Below, piece after piece: positions 43,405-53,686 of a DNA stretch of 64,000 bases (position 1 is its first letter; every line of letters begins with the position of its first letter). This DNA is from Bacteroidales bacterium. Its GTDB lineage: Bacteria > Bacteroidota > Bacteroidia > Bacteroidales > UBA932. The notes under the pieces are model-generated. The model saw only the letters and a list, made by a program, of their open reading frames with translations, did not search any database and was not told the origin of the DNA. The stretch is taken from positions 60,796 to 124,795 of the forward strand of contig JAGBSL010000020.1 in NCBI GenBank assembly GCA_017631875.1. Direction: 5' to 3'. The translations under genes were made by a program, and so were the position numbers.

Positions 43405-46041
43405 TTATTTAGTGTTTTCCTTGTATCCGTCAATTATGTGAGCCTTGAGGCGAGCTTTGAATCCATCCGAGATGAGAGGAGTCTCACCCTCGAGATGCTG
43501 CTCGTACTTAGGAAGATTATCCTTCAAATCTCCTACATAGTTGAAGATATTCTGAGGATCCGCCATGATGAAGTTAGGACACTGAGAGACCTTGAGATAC
43601 TCTATAGGAAGCATGATTCTTCTGTCCTTGAGTCCCTGCTCGTTCTTGTATGGCTCAGAGATATTCTTACATCTCATGAAGATACCCTTAAGACCGTTGA
43701 GCTCAGCATCTGAATGGTCATCTGAAAGAACAAGCTCTACAACAAGAGACTCTTTTACAGAAACATCCTTCAAATATACAACCGGCGCAAGGTTATATGC
43801 ATCATATGTCCACTGACCGGACTTTGCATATCTAGCATAAGGGATTTCCACACCGTTTACAAGAACCTTCTCAGGAGTACGAGTACCCATGAAGCGAAGC
43901 TCATAACTTCTTGTGTCCTTCATACCTGCATACTGTCCCTCGCGAGGAGCCACGGTCATCACTACCTTGTTGTCTGTACGCACCTGATTAACCTTTGTAA
44001 TAGTGTACTCAGTCTCATAGCTGCGGCTAAGACCGTCATCCTCATAGTATGAAAGCTGACCGTCTGCGCCTGGAATAGCAGTAAGCACCAAGGTGTCGCA
44101 TGGGACCTGAGCAGTACGAACGTGAGCCGGGTTCATAGGAATGATTGAACCAGCCTTCGCATACCAAGGGTTCTCATCTATAGTATAGCCGAGATCTCTC
44201 TTCTGGCCACCCTCATACATTGTTCCTGTCGCCATGTCATACCAGTCATTTCCCTCAGGGAACCATATGTCGATTGTAGCAACGCCTGTAACCTCATCAC
44301 CAGGAACAGCGATACATGTAGCAAGGATGTCATTGCCGAACATGAACTGACGTCTGTACTGATATGCCTCATCTGCTTCAGGATAATCGTAATACATAGG
44401 ATAACACATTGCAACACCAGTATCAAAGTTCTTACGAGCTGCATTATAGATGTATGGAATGAGTGCATAACGGAGGTGGAATGCATCGATCATCTGGAAC
44501 ATGGTTTCAGGGAAGAGCCATGGGTATCGCTTGCAGTCAGGATGCTTGGTCGGATGGATCTTGTAGAATGGAGAGAAGACTCCATACTGAAGCCAACGGG
44601 TGTATCTTTCCGCGTTCTCTGTGCCCTTATGTCCGTGGAACATGTGTCCGCCGAGGTCGTGTCCCCAATAACCATAGTTCACGTTTGCTGAAGTGGCTGT
44701 AAACTCAGGCTGGTACTCAAGCGACTCCCATGTAATGATCGTGTCACCTGAGAATCCGATCGGATATCTATGTGAACCGAGTCCGCCCCAACGATGGTAG
44801 AGGAAAGGTCTCAGATAAGGATAATTATCCTTAGCATAGTTGTAGAACACATGGTTGAGCCAGAATGTATTGGAAAGGCCTGGATTGTACTTGGACTCCT
44901 TCCACTGCTGCCAGTCGAGCCACCAGAAGGTATTTCCCTGGTCTTCGATTGGTCTTAGCACGGTCTTATAGTATGCATCTGCCCATTTCTTCTCATCGAT
45001 CTTGAAAGGAACAGACTTGCCTGGCTGGTCCCATCCATACTCTTTGCAGAAGCGGTCATAGCACTCCTCGTATGGCTGGATACCTGATGCCGGGTGAAGA
45101 TTCAACGCAGTCTTAAGTCCTGCATTATTTGCCCACTCGAACATCTGTTCAGGTGCAGGGAAAAGTTCCTTCTGCCATGTGTAGCCTGTCCAGCCGATAC
45201 GCTGGCCATACTCATCAAGTTCTGGATCCTTGTCAAGACCCCATGTCTCGTGCCAGTCCATGTCGATGATAAGCACATCTACAGGAATGTCGATAGAGCG
45301 GAATCTTTCAATGATATCCCTGAGTTCGCTGTCAGAGTACTGCCAATAGCGGCTGTACCAGTAACCGAATGTATAGCGAGGTGGTAGAGGTGCAGGACCC
45401 GAAACCTTTGAGTAGTCTGCAAGAGCAAGCTTATACTCATGGCCATATGCAAAAATATACCAGTCGAGATAATTTTCCTTCTGTGGACGTGCTGTCACCC
45501 ACTCTGTCTCATCCATAAGATAGTTTCTGCTGTCATCTACGATTGCCCATCCGTCGCGGGAAAGGAGACCCTTTTCCAGCGGATCCTTTGTAGTATGGAG
45601 GCGTCCATCAACATTATCAAGTGTACGGGTAGTACCCATAAGGTTGGCGCTGTCATCCATGCCTGGGGTCCACACAGTCTTCTGACCTGCTGTAAGGAAC
45701 TCGACCTTCAGATTAGATGCATTAAAAGGACCGTTTCCATCTACATAAGTCAATGTCACAGCCGAAGTCTTGACAGTAACCTTCTTTCCGCTCTTCTTTA
45801 CCTTAAATTCAGGCACGGGAAGATTACGGTTGATGAATGTAAGGGATGCGCGGTCCTCAAACACACCGTCCTCACTCCACTCCATACGGATGAGCTGAGG
45901 TGTCAGGATGGTAAATCGTGCATTACCAGCCACTATTGTCGCCTTCTCGGAAGCACGCGGATCAGCATCAAACGTTGACGTAGCGCTGGTCGTGACTGTC
46001 GTCAGCAAAGAAGCTAATACTACAAATAGAATTCTTTTCAT
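43405..46041 (-). CDS. GH31 glycosidase (alpha-glucosidase/alpha-xylosidase type)
   Basis: The 878-residue secreted enzyme has a signal peptide (about 1-20), an N-terminal beta-sandwich (about 30-215), a (beta/alpha)8 barrel (about 220-580) and C-terminal beta-domains. The nucleophile is Asp376 in FWWLDWQQW and the acid/base Asp433 in GFSGDTIITW; VDVLIIDMDWHETW and WGHDLGGHM also fit. The WLDW rather than WxDMNE nucleophile context sets it apart from common alpha-glucosidases. The last 80 residues beyond the usual C-terminal domain (ISEPYKNEQGLKDRRIMLP onward) form an extra helical tail. It is the last gene of the ten-gene locus B and ends at a terminator. It is the only recognisable glycoside hydrolase in that locus; the natural substrate is open. 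Confidence 0.92.
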   Translation of the reverse strand: MKRILFVVLASLLTTVTTSATSTFDADPRASEKATIVAGNARFTILTPQLIRMEWSEDGVFEDRASLTFINRNLPVPEFKVKKSGKKVTVKTSAVTLTYVDGNGPFNASNLKVEFLTAGQKTVWTPGMDDSANLMGTTRTLDNVDGRLHTTKDPLEKGLLSRDGWAIVDDSRNYLMDETEWVTARPQKENYLDWYIFAYGHEYKLALADYSKVSGPAPLPPRYTFGYWYSRYWQYSDSELRDIIERFRSIDIPVDVLIIDMDWHETWGLDKDPELDEYGQRIGWTGYTWQKELFPAPEQMFEWANNAGLKTALNLHPASGIQPYEECYDRFCKEYGWDQPGKSVPFKIDEKKWADAYYKTVLRPIEDQGNTFWWLDWQQWKESKYNPGLSNTFWLNHVFYNYAKDNYPYLRPFLYHRWGGLGSHRYPIGFSGDTIITWESLEYQPEFTATSANVNYGYWGHDLGGHMFHGHKGTENAERYTRWLQYGVFSPFYKIHPTKHPDCKRYPWLFPETMFQMIDAFHLRYALIPYIYNAARKNFDTGVAMCYPMYYDYPEADEAYQYRRQFMFGNDILATCIAVPGDEVTGVATIDIWFPEGNDWYDMATGTMYEGGQKRDLGYTIDENPWYAKAGSIIPMNPAHVRTAQVPCDTLVLTAIPGADGQLSYYEDDGLSRSYETEYTITKVNQVRTDNKVVMTVAPREGQYAGMKDTRSYELRFMGTRTPEKVLVNGVEIPYARYAKSGQWTYDAYNLAPVVYLKDVSVKESLVVELVLSDDHSDAELNGLKGIFMRCKNISEPYKNEQGLKDRRIMLPIEYLKVSQCPNFIMADPQNIFNYVGDLKDNLPKYEQHLEGETPLISDGFKARLKAHIIDGYKENTK

Positions 46042-46057
46042 AAAAAAACAGTTATAA

Positions 46058-48295
46058 TTAAAATTTATATGTCATACCGATATTAACCTCAAACGGTCTC
46101 ATATACTTGCCGGACATGAGGTACCCCTCCAGTTCCGATGCATCCGAAATAGTATCGGCCACATCGATACTGCCCTTTGGTCCTCTCTGGAAAAGCCAGT
46201 TGACCACATTGAGGGAGAGCTTCAGGTCAGATGTTATCTTGTAATCGATTCCGCCGAATGTCTCCCATCTTCCCTTGAAATAGGCAAGGTTTGTTCGTGA
46301 TGCGTACTGACGGCTGAAATATCTTGCGCTAGCCCAGAATCTCCAATCCTTATACGAATATGACGGGTCGATTTCGAGCATTACGCGCGAGATTCCTGTC
46401 ACATAGTTGTCTGTATACGATATCTCGCTGGTAGACCCGTCGCTGAATGTAAAGACATTGTCATAGTTCTTGTACTTAGGATCCTGGAAGGTAAACATAA
46501 GGTGCAGGTTGAAGCCACCCCAATGCATGTTGCCGTCAAAGTTGAATCCAAGTGTTCCAATTCCGTACTGAGCCGTATAGTCCTGAGTTTCACTTACGCC
46601 TCCTATCTGCTTGGTTACAGAAACGGTGGCAGCGTTGTTCCAGCTTGTAATGTAAGACACCATGGCTGTGGCATCCATCCACTTGTTCTGATACATAAGT
46701 CCACCTCGTCCCATAGCATTTCCGATAGCCTTGAGGGTCGGAATCTTGGTAGCCTTGAAGTAGCTCACAGACTTGTTGGTAATGCTATAGAATCCTTCTC
46801 CCATGAAGAAAAGTCCATCTACTAGGCGATATGTCGCATACAGGGTTCCGGCATAATCGAGTTTACGAAGCGTCACATTACTCTTCTTTGCCACTCCATT
46901 ATTGAGGTAGAAGCCTTCTGTCTTCTTGTTTCCGGCAGTAGCCTCATCAATGACAGACGCTCCATCAATACTCTGATAAAGAGGTCTGAGTCGCAAACCT
47001 GCTCTGAGAAGGAATCGGTCTGTGATATTCCAGTCATCGAATGCATATGCAGTCGCAGACCATCTCACTCCCTCTGCATACTGAGAATTCATGTTATAGC
47101 CCCATGAAGACTGTCCATCCAGGTAGATTCTCTGAGGATCTGCAGTCACTGTATGGGCGATTCTTGCAGAAGCCGTCTTCTCATACTGTCCCACATAATA
47201 AATCTCGGCACCAAGATTCAGGTCATGCTTTGCCCACACCTTATTAGCCTCAAACAATGCAGTCACATCCAATGACTTAGAGTCGATGATGCTCACCACT
47301 CTGTTCTGAAGCTGTCCGCTATATGTACTTCCATCCTCAAGAGTGGCAGCCTTTCCATTCTTCAGGAATCCTTCTGTTGAGGTATCAATACCGGAAACGA
47401 CCGACTTGACCCAATTGTTCTTCGGTGCAACGCATCCGTGCAAGAAACCGGTCAGATCCCAGCCGGAGTCGGTTTTATATTTACCCTTGAAGAGAATGTC
47501 ATGTATCTGTCTGTCATCCATCTTGCCGATGTTACCTGTCTTGATGGCTCCTGTAGTAAGATCCATATAGGTAATGTCATCATCAGCTGGAAAATAGCAT
47601 GATCTTCCGAGCTTATACCCCTCAATCTCACTGATGGATCCATCGCCATTATAATAGAAAGGAGCCTCTCCATAACCACCAAGATTGTCCTTTGAGAATG
47701 ACAATTTATAAATAATGTCAAAGCTTGCATTTGCCCATCTCTTCGACAATGCTGCCTTGAAGATCTGCTTGTTGTCCACAAATGTTCTTCCAGGCGCATT
47801 GACACTGGTCGGATTCAGATTCACATAAGCTCCCAAGGAGTAATACCATCCCTTCTTGATAGGTCCGCTGATCGATCCGTCAAAATTGATCAGACCAAAT
47901 GTTGACGACTTGAATGAGAATGCTCCGGCATGAGTATCGCCTCCCAGCTTGGTATATGAGTCCACTACCATTCCGATATCTCCTGTTCTGATCACCGATT
48001 CGGACAGTCCTCGCAATCCTACAGATGAATACGCATTACCACCGGCCCAATGATAATGACCCTTTACAAAGCTATAGGAATGCTTTACTCCATCCTCACA
48101 TATTGCAGCACCATTGTCTCCCGTAGGAAGACCGATTGAAATTTCACGAGGCATCGATGCCGATTCAGCATTTAGCATCACACCTCTGTCACTACCAACA
48201 CCTAAAGAATCTGCCTCCTGCGCAGATACGAAAGAGCCCATAGACAGTCCAGCAATGACTATCACGGTCTTTAACGAACTAAAATTCATATTCAA
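46058..48295 (-). CDS. Small TonB-dependent receptor-like outer-membrane barrel
   Basis: The 745-residue protein has a signal peptide (cut near VSAQ) and a short plug-like region (about 45-150; MPREISIGLPTGDNGAAICEDG, SVGLRGLSESVIRTGDIG) followed directly by a beta-barrel of about 590 residues, ending MTYKF with terminal Phe. It has no CarboxypepD_reg-like domain and no clear TonB box. Barrel strands alternate aromatic residues as usual (WYYSLGAYVNLNP, FRFWASARYFSRQY-like). It lies between the HTCS and GH31 genes with gaps of 9 and 16 bases. It probably provides a second import path, perhaps for the GH31 substrate. An outer-membrane channel without TonB dependence is the alternative. Confidence 0.8.
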   Translation of the reverse strand: MNMNFSSLKTVIVIAGLSMGSFVSAQEADSLGVGSDRGVMLNAESASMPREISIGLPTGDNGAAICEDGVKHSYSFVKGHYHWAGGNAYSSVGLRGLSESVIRTGDIGMVVDSYTKLGGDTHAGAFSFKSSTFGLINFDGSISGPIKKGWYYSLGAYVNLNPTSVNAPGRTFVDNKQIFKAALSKRWANASFDIIYKLSFSKDNLGGYGEAPFYYNGDGSISEIEGYKLGRSCYFPADDDITYMDLTTGAIKTGNIGKMDDRQIHDILFKGKYKTDSGWDLTGFLHGCVAPKNNWVKSVVSGIDTSTEGFLKNGKAATLEDGSTYSGQLQNRVVSIIDSKSLDVTALFEANKVWAKHDLNLGAEIYYVGQYEKTASARIAHTVTADPQRIYLDGQSSWGYNMNSQYAEGVRWSATAYAFDDWNITDRFLLRAGLRLRPLYQSIDGASVIDEATAGNKKTEGFYLNNGVAKKSNVTLRKLDYAGTLYATYRLVDGLFFMGEGFYSITNKSVSYFKATKIPTLKAIGNAMGRGGLMYQNKWMDATAMVSYITSWNNAATVSVTKQIGGVSETQDYTAQYGIGTLGFNFDGNMHWGGFNLHLMFTFQDPKYKNYDNVFTFSDGSTSEISYTDNYVTGISRVMLEIDPSYSYKDWRFWASARYFSRQYASRTNLAYFKGRWETFGGIDYKITSDLKLSLNVVNWLFQRGPKGSIDVADTISDASELEGYLMSGKYMRPFEVNIGMTYKF

Positions 48296-48304
48296 ATTCC
48301 TTGT

Positions 48305-51300
48305 TTACTTCTGCTTGATTTTTTCTCTATATGAACTAGGACTCATGCCGAACTGCTTCTTGAAGCATGTCGAGAAGTATGCATGAGATCTGAACCCCGT
48401 CTTTATACTTACCTGCTCGATTGACAGGTTTTCATCTTTGAGCAAGTCTGTTGCCTTTTTCAATCTTGAAATAAGGATGAATTCGTTAGGACTTACGCCT
48501 ATAGTGCTCTTCATTTTCTTGAATAGACTGGAAACACTCACGCAAGCTACCTCGGCCAGCTTATCTACGTTCAGTTCTTCGTCCTCAAGGTGCTGCTGAA
48601 CATATTCATCCACTATCTTGATGACTTTTATATTATGTTCCTGGGTGCTCTGTTCCCCAACTTCTGAATTGCCACCATCTGATTCCACGATGGCATCTCT
48701 AAGATTCAATTGATTCTGGATTACCACTAGAAGTTCCTTTATTGAAAATGGTTTTATCATATATGCATCGGCTCCATATTGAAGTCCTTGAAGTTTTGAC
48801 GTGTCGTCAGCCAAAGCCGACAATATTATAAATGTGATGTGTCTGGTGGCCTGATTGCTCTTTATCTCCCGGCAGAGCTGAAGTCCATCCATTTCCGGCA
48901 TCATTACATCACTGATCAATATATCCGGAAGCGAGTTTGTACATCTGTCCAGAATTTCAAGCGCCTCCCTGCCGTTCCTTGCAGCAATGACATGGTATGT
49001 CGACGATAACTGCCTCGTCATGAACTCACGCATATCATCGTTATCCTCAACAATGAATATCGTTCTTCTTGACTGCGGGATGTCCAAATATGGTAGCTGG
49101 CTGAAAGAATCAACATCAGCCTCAGAACTTTCTACAATAGGAATCGACAGTATAAAACGATTGATATCCATATCCTCATCCATCTGAAGCGTGCCATTCT
49201 GCAGTTCTGCAAAATTTCGGCTGACATACAGACCGATTCCTGTGCCCATTTCAACGCTGTTTACATCCACACTGCGTTCGAACGGCTTGAATATCCTCTC
49301 TCTCGAATCCAAAGGGACAATTGCTCCATCATTCTCCAATATCACTTTGAAAGCCTCTTGCTGTCTGCGCAATGTAAGTTTTACCTGCGATGCAGCATAC
49401 TTCATTGCATTTGCCAGAAGATTGCTTAGAATCTTATCCATTGCAATCTTGTCTACCCTGCAGAACAGAGGCTCGGAAGGTAGGTCCAGTTCATAACGGA
49501 GACTTTTGTTTCCGGCAGCTCTATGAAATCTGTCGAATACCACCTGCACCAGGTCATTGATATTATAATCTGCAAGTTTGAGCTCATACCCGGTACTGTT
49601 TATCTTCTTGAAGTCCAGCAGTTCATCCAGCAGCTGGCTCAGCTTGTCAGAGTTTCTTCCAATCACCTGAAGGTCTCTGAGAAGATCCTTGTTCGACGAG
49701 GAAGAATACCTCTGTATCAGATCATCGATAGGTCCTTTTATCAAAGTCAGAGGGGTTCTGATCTCATGAGCGATATTCATCAGGAATTCCACCTTAGAAG
49801 CATAATACTGTTTCTGGCGCTGTGCTTCGAATCTCTCGCTTTCCCTTCTTGCTGCATCGCGGGCGGCCAGAACACTCTTTCTTCGGGTATATTTTGCGAC
49901 TAACATCAGTATGGAGGCAAAGAGCAGGACATACATCAGTAAAGCTGGGATAGAAGCCAGGACATGAGGCCTGATCACTATTTCCTTGATGATCTCATTG
50001 TCGCAGAATGTACCGTCGATCATCCGTGAACGCACTCTCAACGTATAATCGCCTACTGACAGGCCGGAAAGAGTAATCTTGCCCTGATCTACAGGTGCCC
50101 ATGTGTTTCCAAGTTCATCTATCTTATATTGCAGGACCGTCCTCTTCGGCTTGCTGTATGTCATATCTGAAAGTCCGATCTGCAGGGAATTCTGATTATG
50201 GGCAAGCACAATACGGTCCTTGTTCATATCAACAAACTGTAGTTTATCTCCAAGGTTGCCGATAAGATGCGCCCCTGTCAAGACTATTTCAGGGGAATTA
50301 GGGATCGTCTTCTTCAAAAGCTCGGGATTGAATGAAATCATACCGTCATACAGACCTGCATACATGATTCCATCTGAAGCCATACAGAGAGAAAATTCTC
50401 TGAACCTTCCGGACATCAGTCCGTCACCACCATCGAAGAAGAATGATGTCCCCGTTTCAGGATTCAGTACAAGAATGCCGTCACTTGATGTTATCCACAC
50501 GTCGCCATCATTATCCTCTACAGCGGCACAGAACATTCCGTCATCGGCCTGCAGCAAGGACGGATACACCTGTATTTCCTTGGTTGTGAAGTCCAGTCTT
50601 GCGACACCTCTGTTAAGAACTGAAACCCAAAGATTATCTTTACTGTCAAACATCAAAGGTCTGACTCCTGAAAGGGAAATTATTCCTAGGTTTTCTGTAT
50701 TCTCCGGGAAAAACTCTTCCACCTTACGCACCCTGCCGTCCTTGACATTCAGCAAAGGTGCATTGCGTCCTCCTGCCCAGACAGACGAATCTGGAGCCGA
50801 GGTCAATTGTCCTGTCCTCAACTTTTCCAGTTCAGGAAGGAAAAACTCTTCTGGTCTACCTGATGAGAGATCTATAAAGGAGATACCATTTCTACTTGAA
50901 AGAATGAGGGTATCCTTAGCATATGGCTCAATGTGATATACACATCTTGAAAAGTCGGGAAACGTTTCCATTCTCAGAGTCCTTCTGTCCAACCTTACAA
51001 GAGGATCAGTAAAGGAATATGAACCTACCCATAGATATGGTCCCTGTACATTCAGGCCAAGGATATTTTTCGTTTTGATCGGCAAGTCGATCTTCTTCAG
51101 CTCTCCAGTTGAAGAATCATATCGGGTCAAGCCTCCATTCTCGGATCCGACCCAAATCATTCCTTCCGGGTCTTCTATTATTGAACGTATTCTTTGGCTG
51201 ACGGGAAGTGACTTGCTTGCCGGATAAAAATAATTTATCTCGGAATTATTCTTATAGAACACGTAGACACCTTCGTGAACGGTACCGACCCACAAGTTGC

Positions 51301-52234
51301 CCTCGTGATCCTTGCAGACTGTACGTATAGACTTATCATTAAGCGCGTACATATCTGCATTTTCTTCAGTATAATGCCTGATGACATTGAAATTATTGTC
51401 CGCGAATACCAGACCACGGCTTGTAGCCAGTGCAATGGTTCCGTCACTGAGTCTCAAAGCATCATTGACATCAGACCATCCTTTTATCATCGTCTCTCCA
51501 GTGGAGAGGTTATAGATGAACGTTTCATCTGCTACTCCGGCGATAAGCTTACCATTGTAATACTCCATATTCTCTATTCCGGGAAACTTCTTGAACGGAG
51601 CATCAACTTTGGCAGAAAACGGATTAGCGACGCATTTATCGAAAGGCCTCAATATATATATACCTCTGTCTCTTACCAGGATATATATCGAGCCATCATC
51701 TGTGGAGCAGATTGATAAAGAATAGTACTCTTCTACACCTTTAAGCTTTATAGGAGTACACTTGAAATTCTTTGTATCAATATAATATACACCATTATCC
51801 CTGGCAGAGGCAATGATTGCATCTGTTTGGGTTCTGAGAAGTTTTGTAACATGCGCGGCACTCTCAAATCCAAGTGAATTGAACGCGATGATTTTATTGC
51901 TGTCTGAATCGTAACGGGTCAGTCCCGCTGCGGAGGCGATCCAAATGTCATGATTGGCGTCCTCACATAAGTCCTTGATCGAGAGATAGCCCGGGTTATT
52001 GCCAGGAATATCCATCTTGACGCACTCGTTGCCATCATATCTATACAATCCTTCTTGGGTTCCTATCCACATGAATCCGTTTGAATCCTGAAGAATCGTA
52101 GTAATATTATGATGAACTCCTATGCCGTCCGGATTGAAGCGATGGACAAGATAAGGCTCAGCAGCTCTCGTCGGAATGACGAAAGCTGCAAAAGCCAAAA
52201 TCCAGAATGCTATATTGAATATTCCTTTTCTCAT
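48305..52234 (-). CDS. Hybrid two-component system regulator of locus B (HTCS)
   Basis: The 1309-residue protein has a signal peptide (about 1-24), two Reg_prop propellers (about 28-680; GFMWIGTQEGLYRYDG, GNLWVGTVHEGVYVF, GMIWVGSENGGLTRYD), a Y_Y_Y domain (about 700-760), a membrane helix (about 765-790), HisKA with His823 (IAHEIRTPL), a HATPase (GTGIGLYVSRNFAEL), a receiver with Asp1109 (ISDVMMPEMDG) and an AraC-type HTH (about 1210-1309). It lies inside the locus B gene row, 4 bases after the beta-propeller gene and 9 bases before the receptor gene, so it is likely expressed from the operon it controls (a positive loop). Confidence 0.95.
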   Translation of the reverse strand: MRKGIFNIAFWILAFAAFVIPTRAAEPYLVHRFNPDGIGVHHNITTILQDSNGFMWIGTQEGLYRYDGNECVKMDIPGNNPGYLSIKDLCEDANHDIWIASAAGLTRYDSDSNKIIAFNSLGFESAAHVTKLLRTQTDAIIASARDNGVYYIDTKNFKCTPIKLKGVEEYYSLSICSTDDGSIYILVRDRGIYILRPFDKCVANPFSAKVDAPFKKFPGIENMEYYNGKLIAGVADETFIYNLSTGETMIKGWSDVNDALRLSDGTIALATSRGLVFADNNFNVIRHYTEENADMYALNDKSIRTVCKDHEGNLWVGTVHEGVYVFYKNNSEINYFYPASKSLPVSQRIRSIIEDPEGMIWVGSENGGLTRYDSSTGELKKIDLPIKTKNILGLNVQGPYLWVGSYSFTDPLVRLDRRTLRMETFPDFSRCVYHIEPYAKDTLILSSRNGISFIDLSSGRPEEFFLPELEKLRTGQLTSAPDSSVWAGGRNAPLLNVKDGRVRKVEEFFPENTENLGIISLSGVRPLMFDSKDNLWVSVLNRGVARLDFTTKEIQVYPSLLQADDGMFCAAVEDNDGDVWITSSDGILVLNPETGTSFFFDGGDGLMSGRFREFSLCMASDGIMYAGLYDGMISFNPELLKKTIPNSPEIVLTGAHLIGNLGDKLQFVDMNKDRIVLAHNQNSLQIGLSDMTYSKPKRTVLQYKIDELGNTWAPVDQGKITLSGLSVGDYTLRVRSRMIDGTFCDNEIIKEIVIRPHVLASIPALLMYVLLFASILMLVAKYTRRKSVLAARDAARRESERFEAQRQKQYYASKVEFLMNIAHEIRTPLTLIKGPIDDLIQRYSSSSNKDLLRDLQVIGRNSDKLSQLLDELLDFKKINSTGYELKLADYNINDLVQVVFDRFHRAAGNKSLRYELDLPSEPLFCRVDKIAMDKILSNLLANAMKYAASQVKLTLRRQQEAFKVILENDGAIVPLDSRERIFKPFERSVDVNSVEMGTGIGLYVSRNFAELQNGTLQMDEDMDINRFILSIPIVESSEADVDSFSQLPYLDIPQSRRTIFIVEDNDDMREFMTRQLSSTYHVIAARNGREALEILDRCTNSLPDILISDVMMPEMDGLQLCREIKSNQATRHITFIILSALADDTSKLQGLQYGADAYMIKPFSIKELLVVIQNQLNLRDAIVESDGGNSEVGEQSTQEHNIKVIKIVDEYVQQHLEDEELNVDKLAEVACVSVSSLFKKMKSTIGVSPNEFILISRLKKATDLLKDENLSIEQVSIKTGFRSHAYFSTCFKKQFGMSPSSYREKIKQK

Positions 52235-52238
52235 TTAC

Positions 52239-53669
52239 CTACTCGAGGTTAGTGTTTACTACAGTGAAGAACTCTCCACGAGGAGCAAGGTGGAAAACAT
52301 CTCCGTTCGGATGCTTCCTGAACTGATACTGCAAAGAAGCCTCCTTTGGCGACTTTACAGTCCAGCTGCCGTAAACATACACAAGGCCTGACTCATCTGC
52401 TGCCAGTGCATAAACCATGGCAGCCTTGCGTCCTTCTGCATCTACGAGAGGACCATGGTCGGTAATCACATTATGATCGTCTCCCTCCTTGAGTGACACA
52501 CTTCTGAGGTGCATCTTGTAGTCAACATAATTAGAATCTGCAGGGGTCAAATCGCGCGCATCCTCAGCCTTGAGTCTCCTCTCATCCTCGATGTTCTCAT
52601 ACTGCACGAAATAAAGTCTGTCTCCACCCAATGCGGTCTGGAAGTAGCTAGGTCCAATATTAGCAATAGGCTCGAACGCCTCACCTGACTCGATATCCTT
52701 TGTAGGATCAAAGATCCATGCCCTTTCATCGCCGCCGCCGAAAGGACCCATGATGAACATACATCTCTTTCTTCCCTCGATAGGAGTAAGCCATGTCCAT
52801 GAACGCTGAGTATCCTGAAGCTCAGTAGTTCTTGTTCCGTCGATCAACTGGCCCATTGGAAGTACATTGTGAAGGGTATCAAGCTTTTCAGTTGATGGGC
52901 GATAAACATAAAGATTACCATGATCATGTTCAAGCTTACGCATTCCTCTCTTCTTAAGAGTGAACCACACGTTTCCATTATCATCGATATAGAAATAGAA
53001 TGAACATGCTTTGCCTTTGACAACCATGCCAAGATCCTTCATTTCACCGCTTTCAATATCAATACTGTAAAGATGGCATCCACCATTCTTCGTATCCTCT
53101 TTCTTGAAAGGAGTCATGAAGGCATAAATCTTTTTAGCTTTCGGATCCACATCAATCGCTGCATAGATTGAATAACCTGGCATTGGAATACCGTAATCTC
53201 TGAACTTGCCGGTGGCCATTTCGTATCCGATGATATGCGCTCCAGGATAGGCCTCAATACCCTCCTTCCAGTAGTTAGAAAGATGCGTACAGAAGTATAG
53301 CCATCCGTCACACTCTACGATATCTGAGTGAATCTTGCCCTGCTGAGGGAAACCTGGAGCATCTGACTCACCGCAGATCTCGGTCATGTCTTCTGCAAGC
53401 ACTGTAACCTCATAAGTTCGAGGATCAAACTTGTGGAAGCCGGCACCGTGACTCTTTGAGTGTGTAGATGATCCGAAGTAGCAGTTGCCGTCTGAGGCAA
53501 TTTTAATTCCCTGCCACTGTCCGTCCCACTCCTTACAGATCTTATTCATCGAGTATGTCCAGACTTTCTCTTTCTTTCCCTCAGGCTCACTGTTCTTAAG
53601 CCCACAAGAAACCAGAGATAGTAGCATCACTCCTACTGTTAGAAATAAAGTTTTAGTTTTCATAAACAT
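52239..53669 (-). CDS. Beta-propeller lipoprotein, unknown function
   Basis: The 476-residue lipoprotein starts at ATG 53669 (MFMKTK...) or, just as likely, at ATG 53663 (MKTKTLF...); Cys22 in LVSC is the lipid site counting from the first. The rest shows repeated WD/NHL-like blades: YFGSSTHSKSHGAGFHKFDP, GWLYFCTHLS, AHIIGYEMATGKFRDYG, KKIYAFMTPF, CHLYSIDIESGEMKDLG, DRLYFVQYEN. This resembles seven-bladed propellers of lyase families such as PL22 or of sugar-binding proteins, but catalytic residues cannot be fixed. It follows the alkaline phosphatase gene by 17 bases and precedes the HTCS. Role in ligand binding or cleavage is open. Confidence 0.75.
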   Translation of the reverse strand: MFMKTKTLFLTVGVMLLSLVSCGLKNSEPEGKKEKVWTYSMNKICKEWDGQWQGIKIASDGNCYFGSSTHSKSHGAGFHKFDPRTYEVTVLAEDMTEICGESDAPGFPQQGKIHSDIVECDGWLYFCTHLSNYWKEGIEAYPGAHIIGYEMATGKFRDYGIPMPGYSIYAAIDVDPKAKKIYAFMTPFKKEDTKNGGCHLYSIDIESGEMKDLGMVVKGKACSFYFYIDDNGNVWFTLKKRGMRKLEHDHGNLYVYRPSTEKLDTLHNVLPMGQLIDGTRTTELQDTQRSWTWLTPIEGRKRCMFIMGPFGGGDERAWIFDPTKDIESGEAFEPIANIGPSYFQTALGGDRLYFVQYENIEDERRLKAEDARDLTPADSNYVDYKMHLRSVSLKEGDDHNVITDHGPLVDAEGRKAAMVYALAADESGLVYVYGSWTVKSPKEASLQYQFRKHPNGDVFHLAPRGEFFTVVNTNLE

Positions 53670-53686
53670 TAAGTATTTAATTAGTT

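Noticed and set aside
50220..50936. 238-residue plus-strand frame
   Set aside because: It is antisense to the propeller domain of the locus B HTCS and Ser-rich in the way typical of shadow frames.
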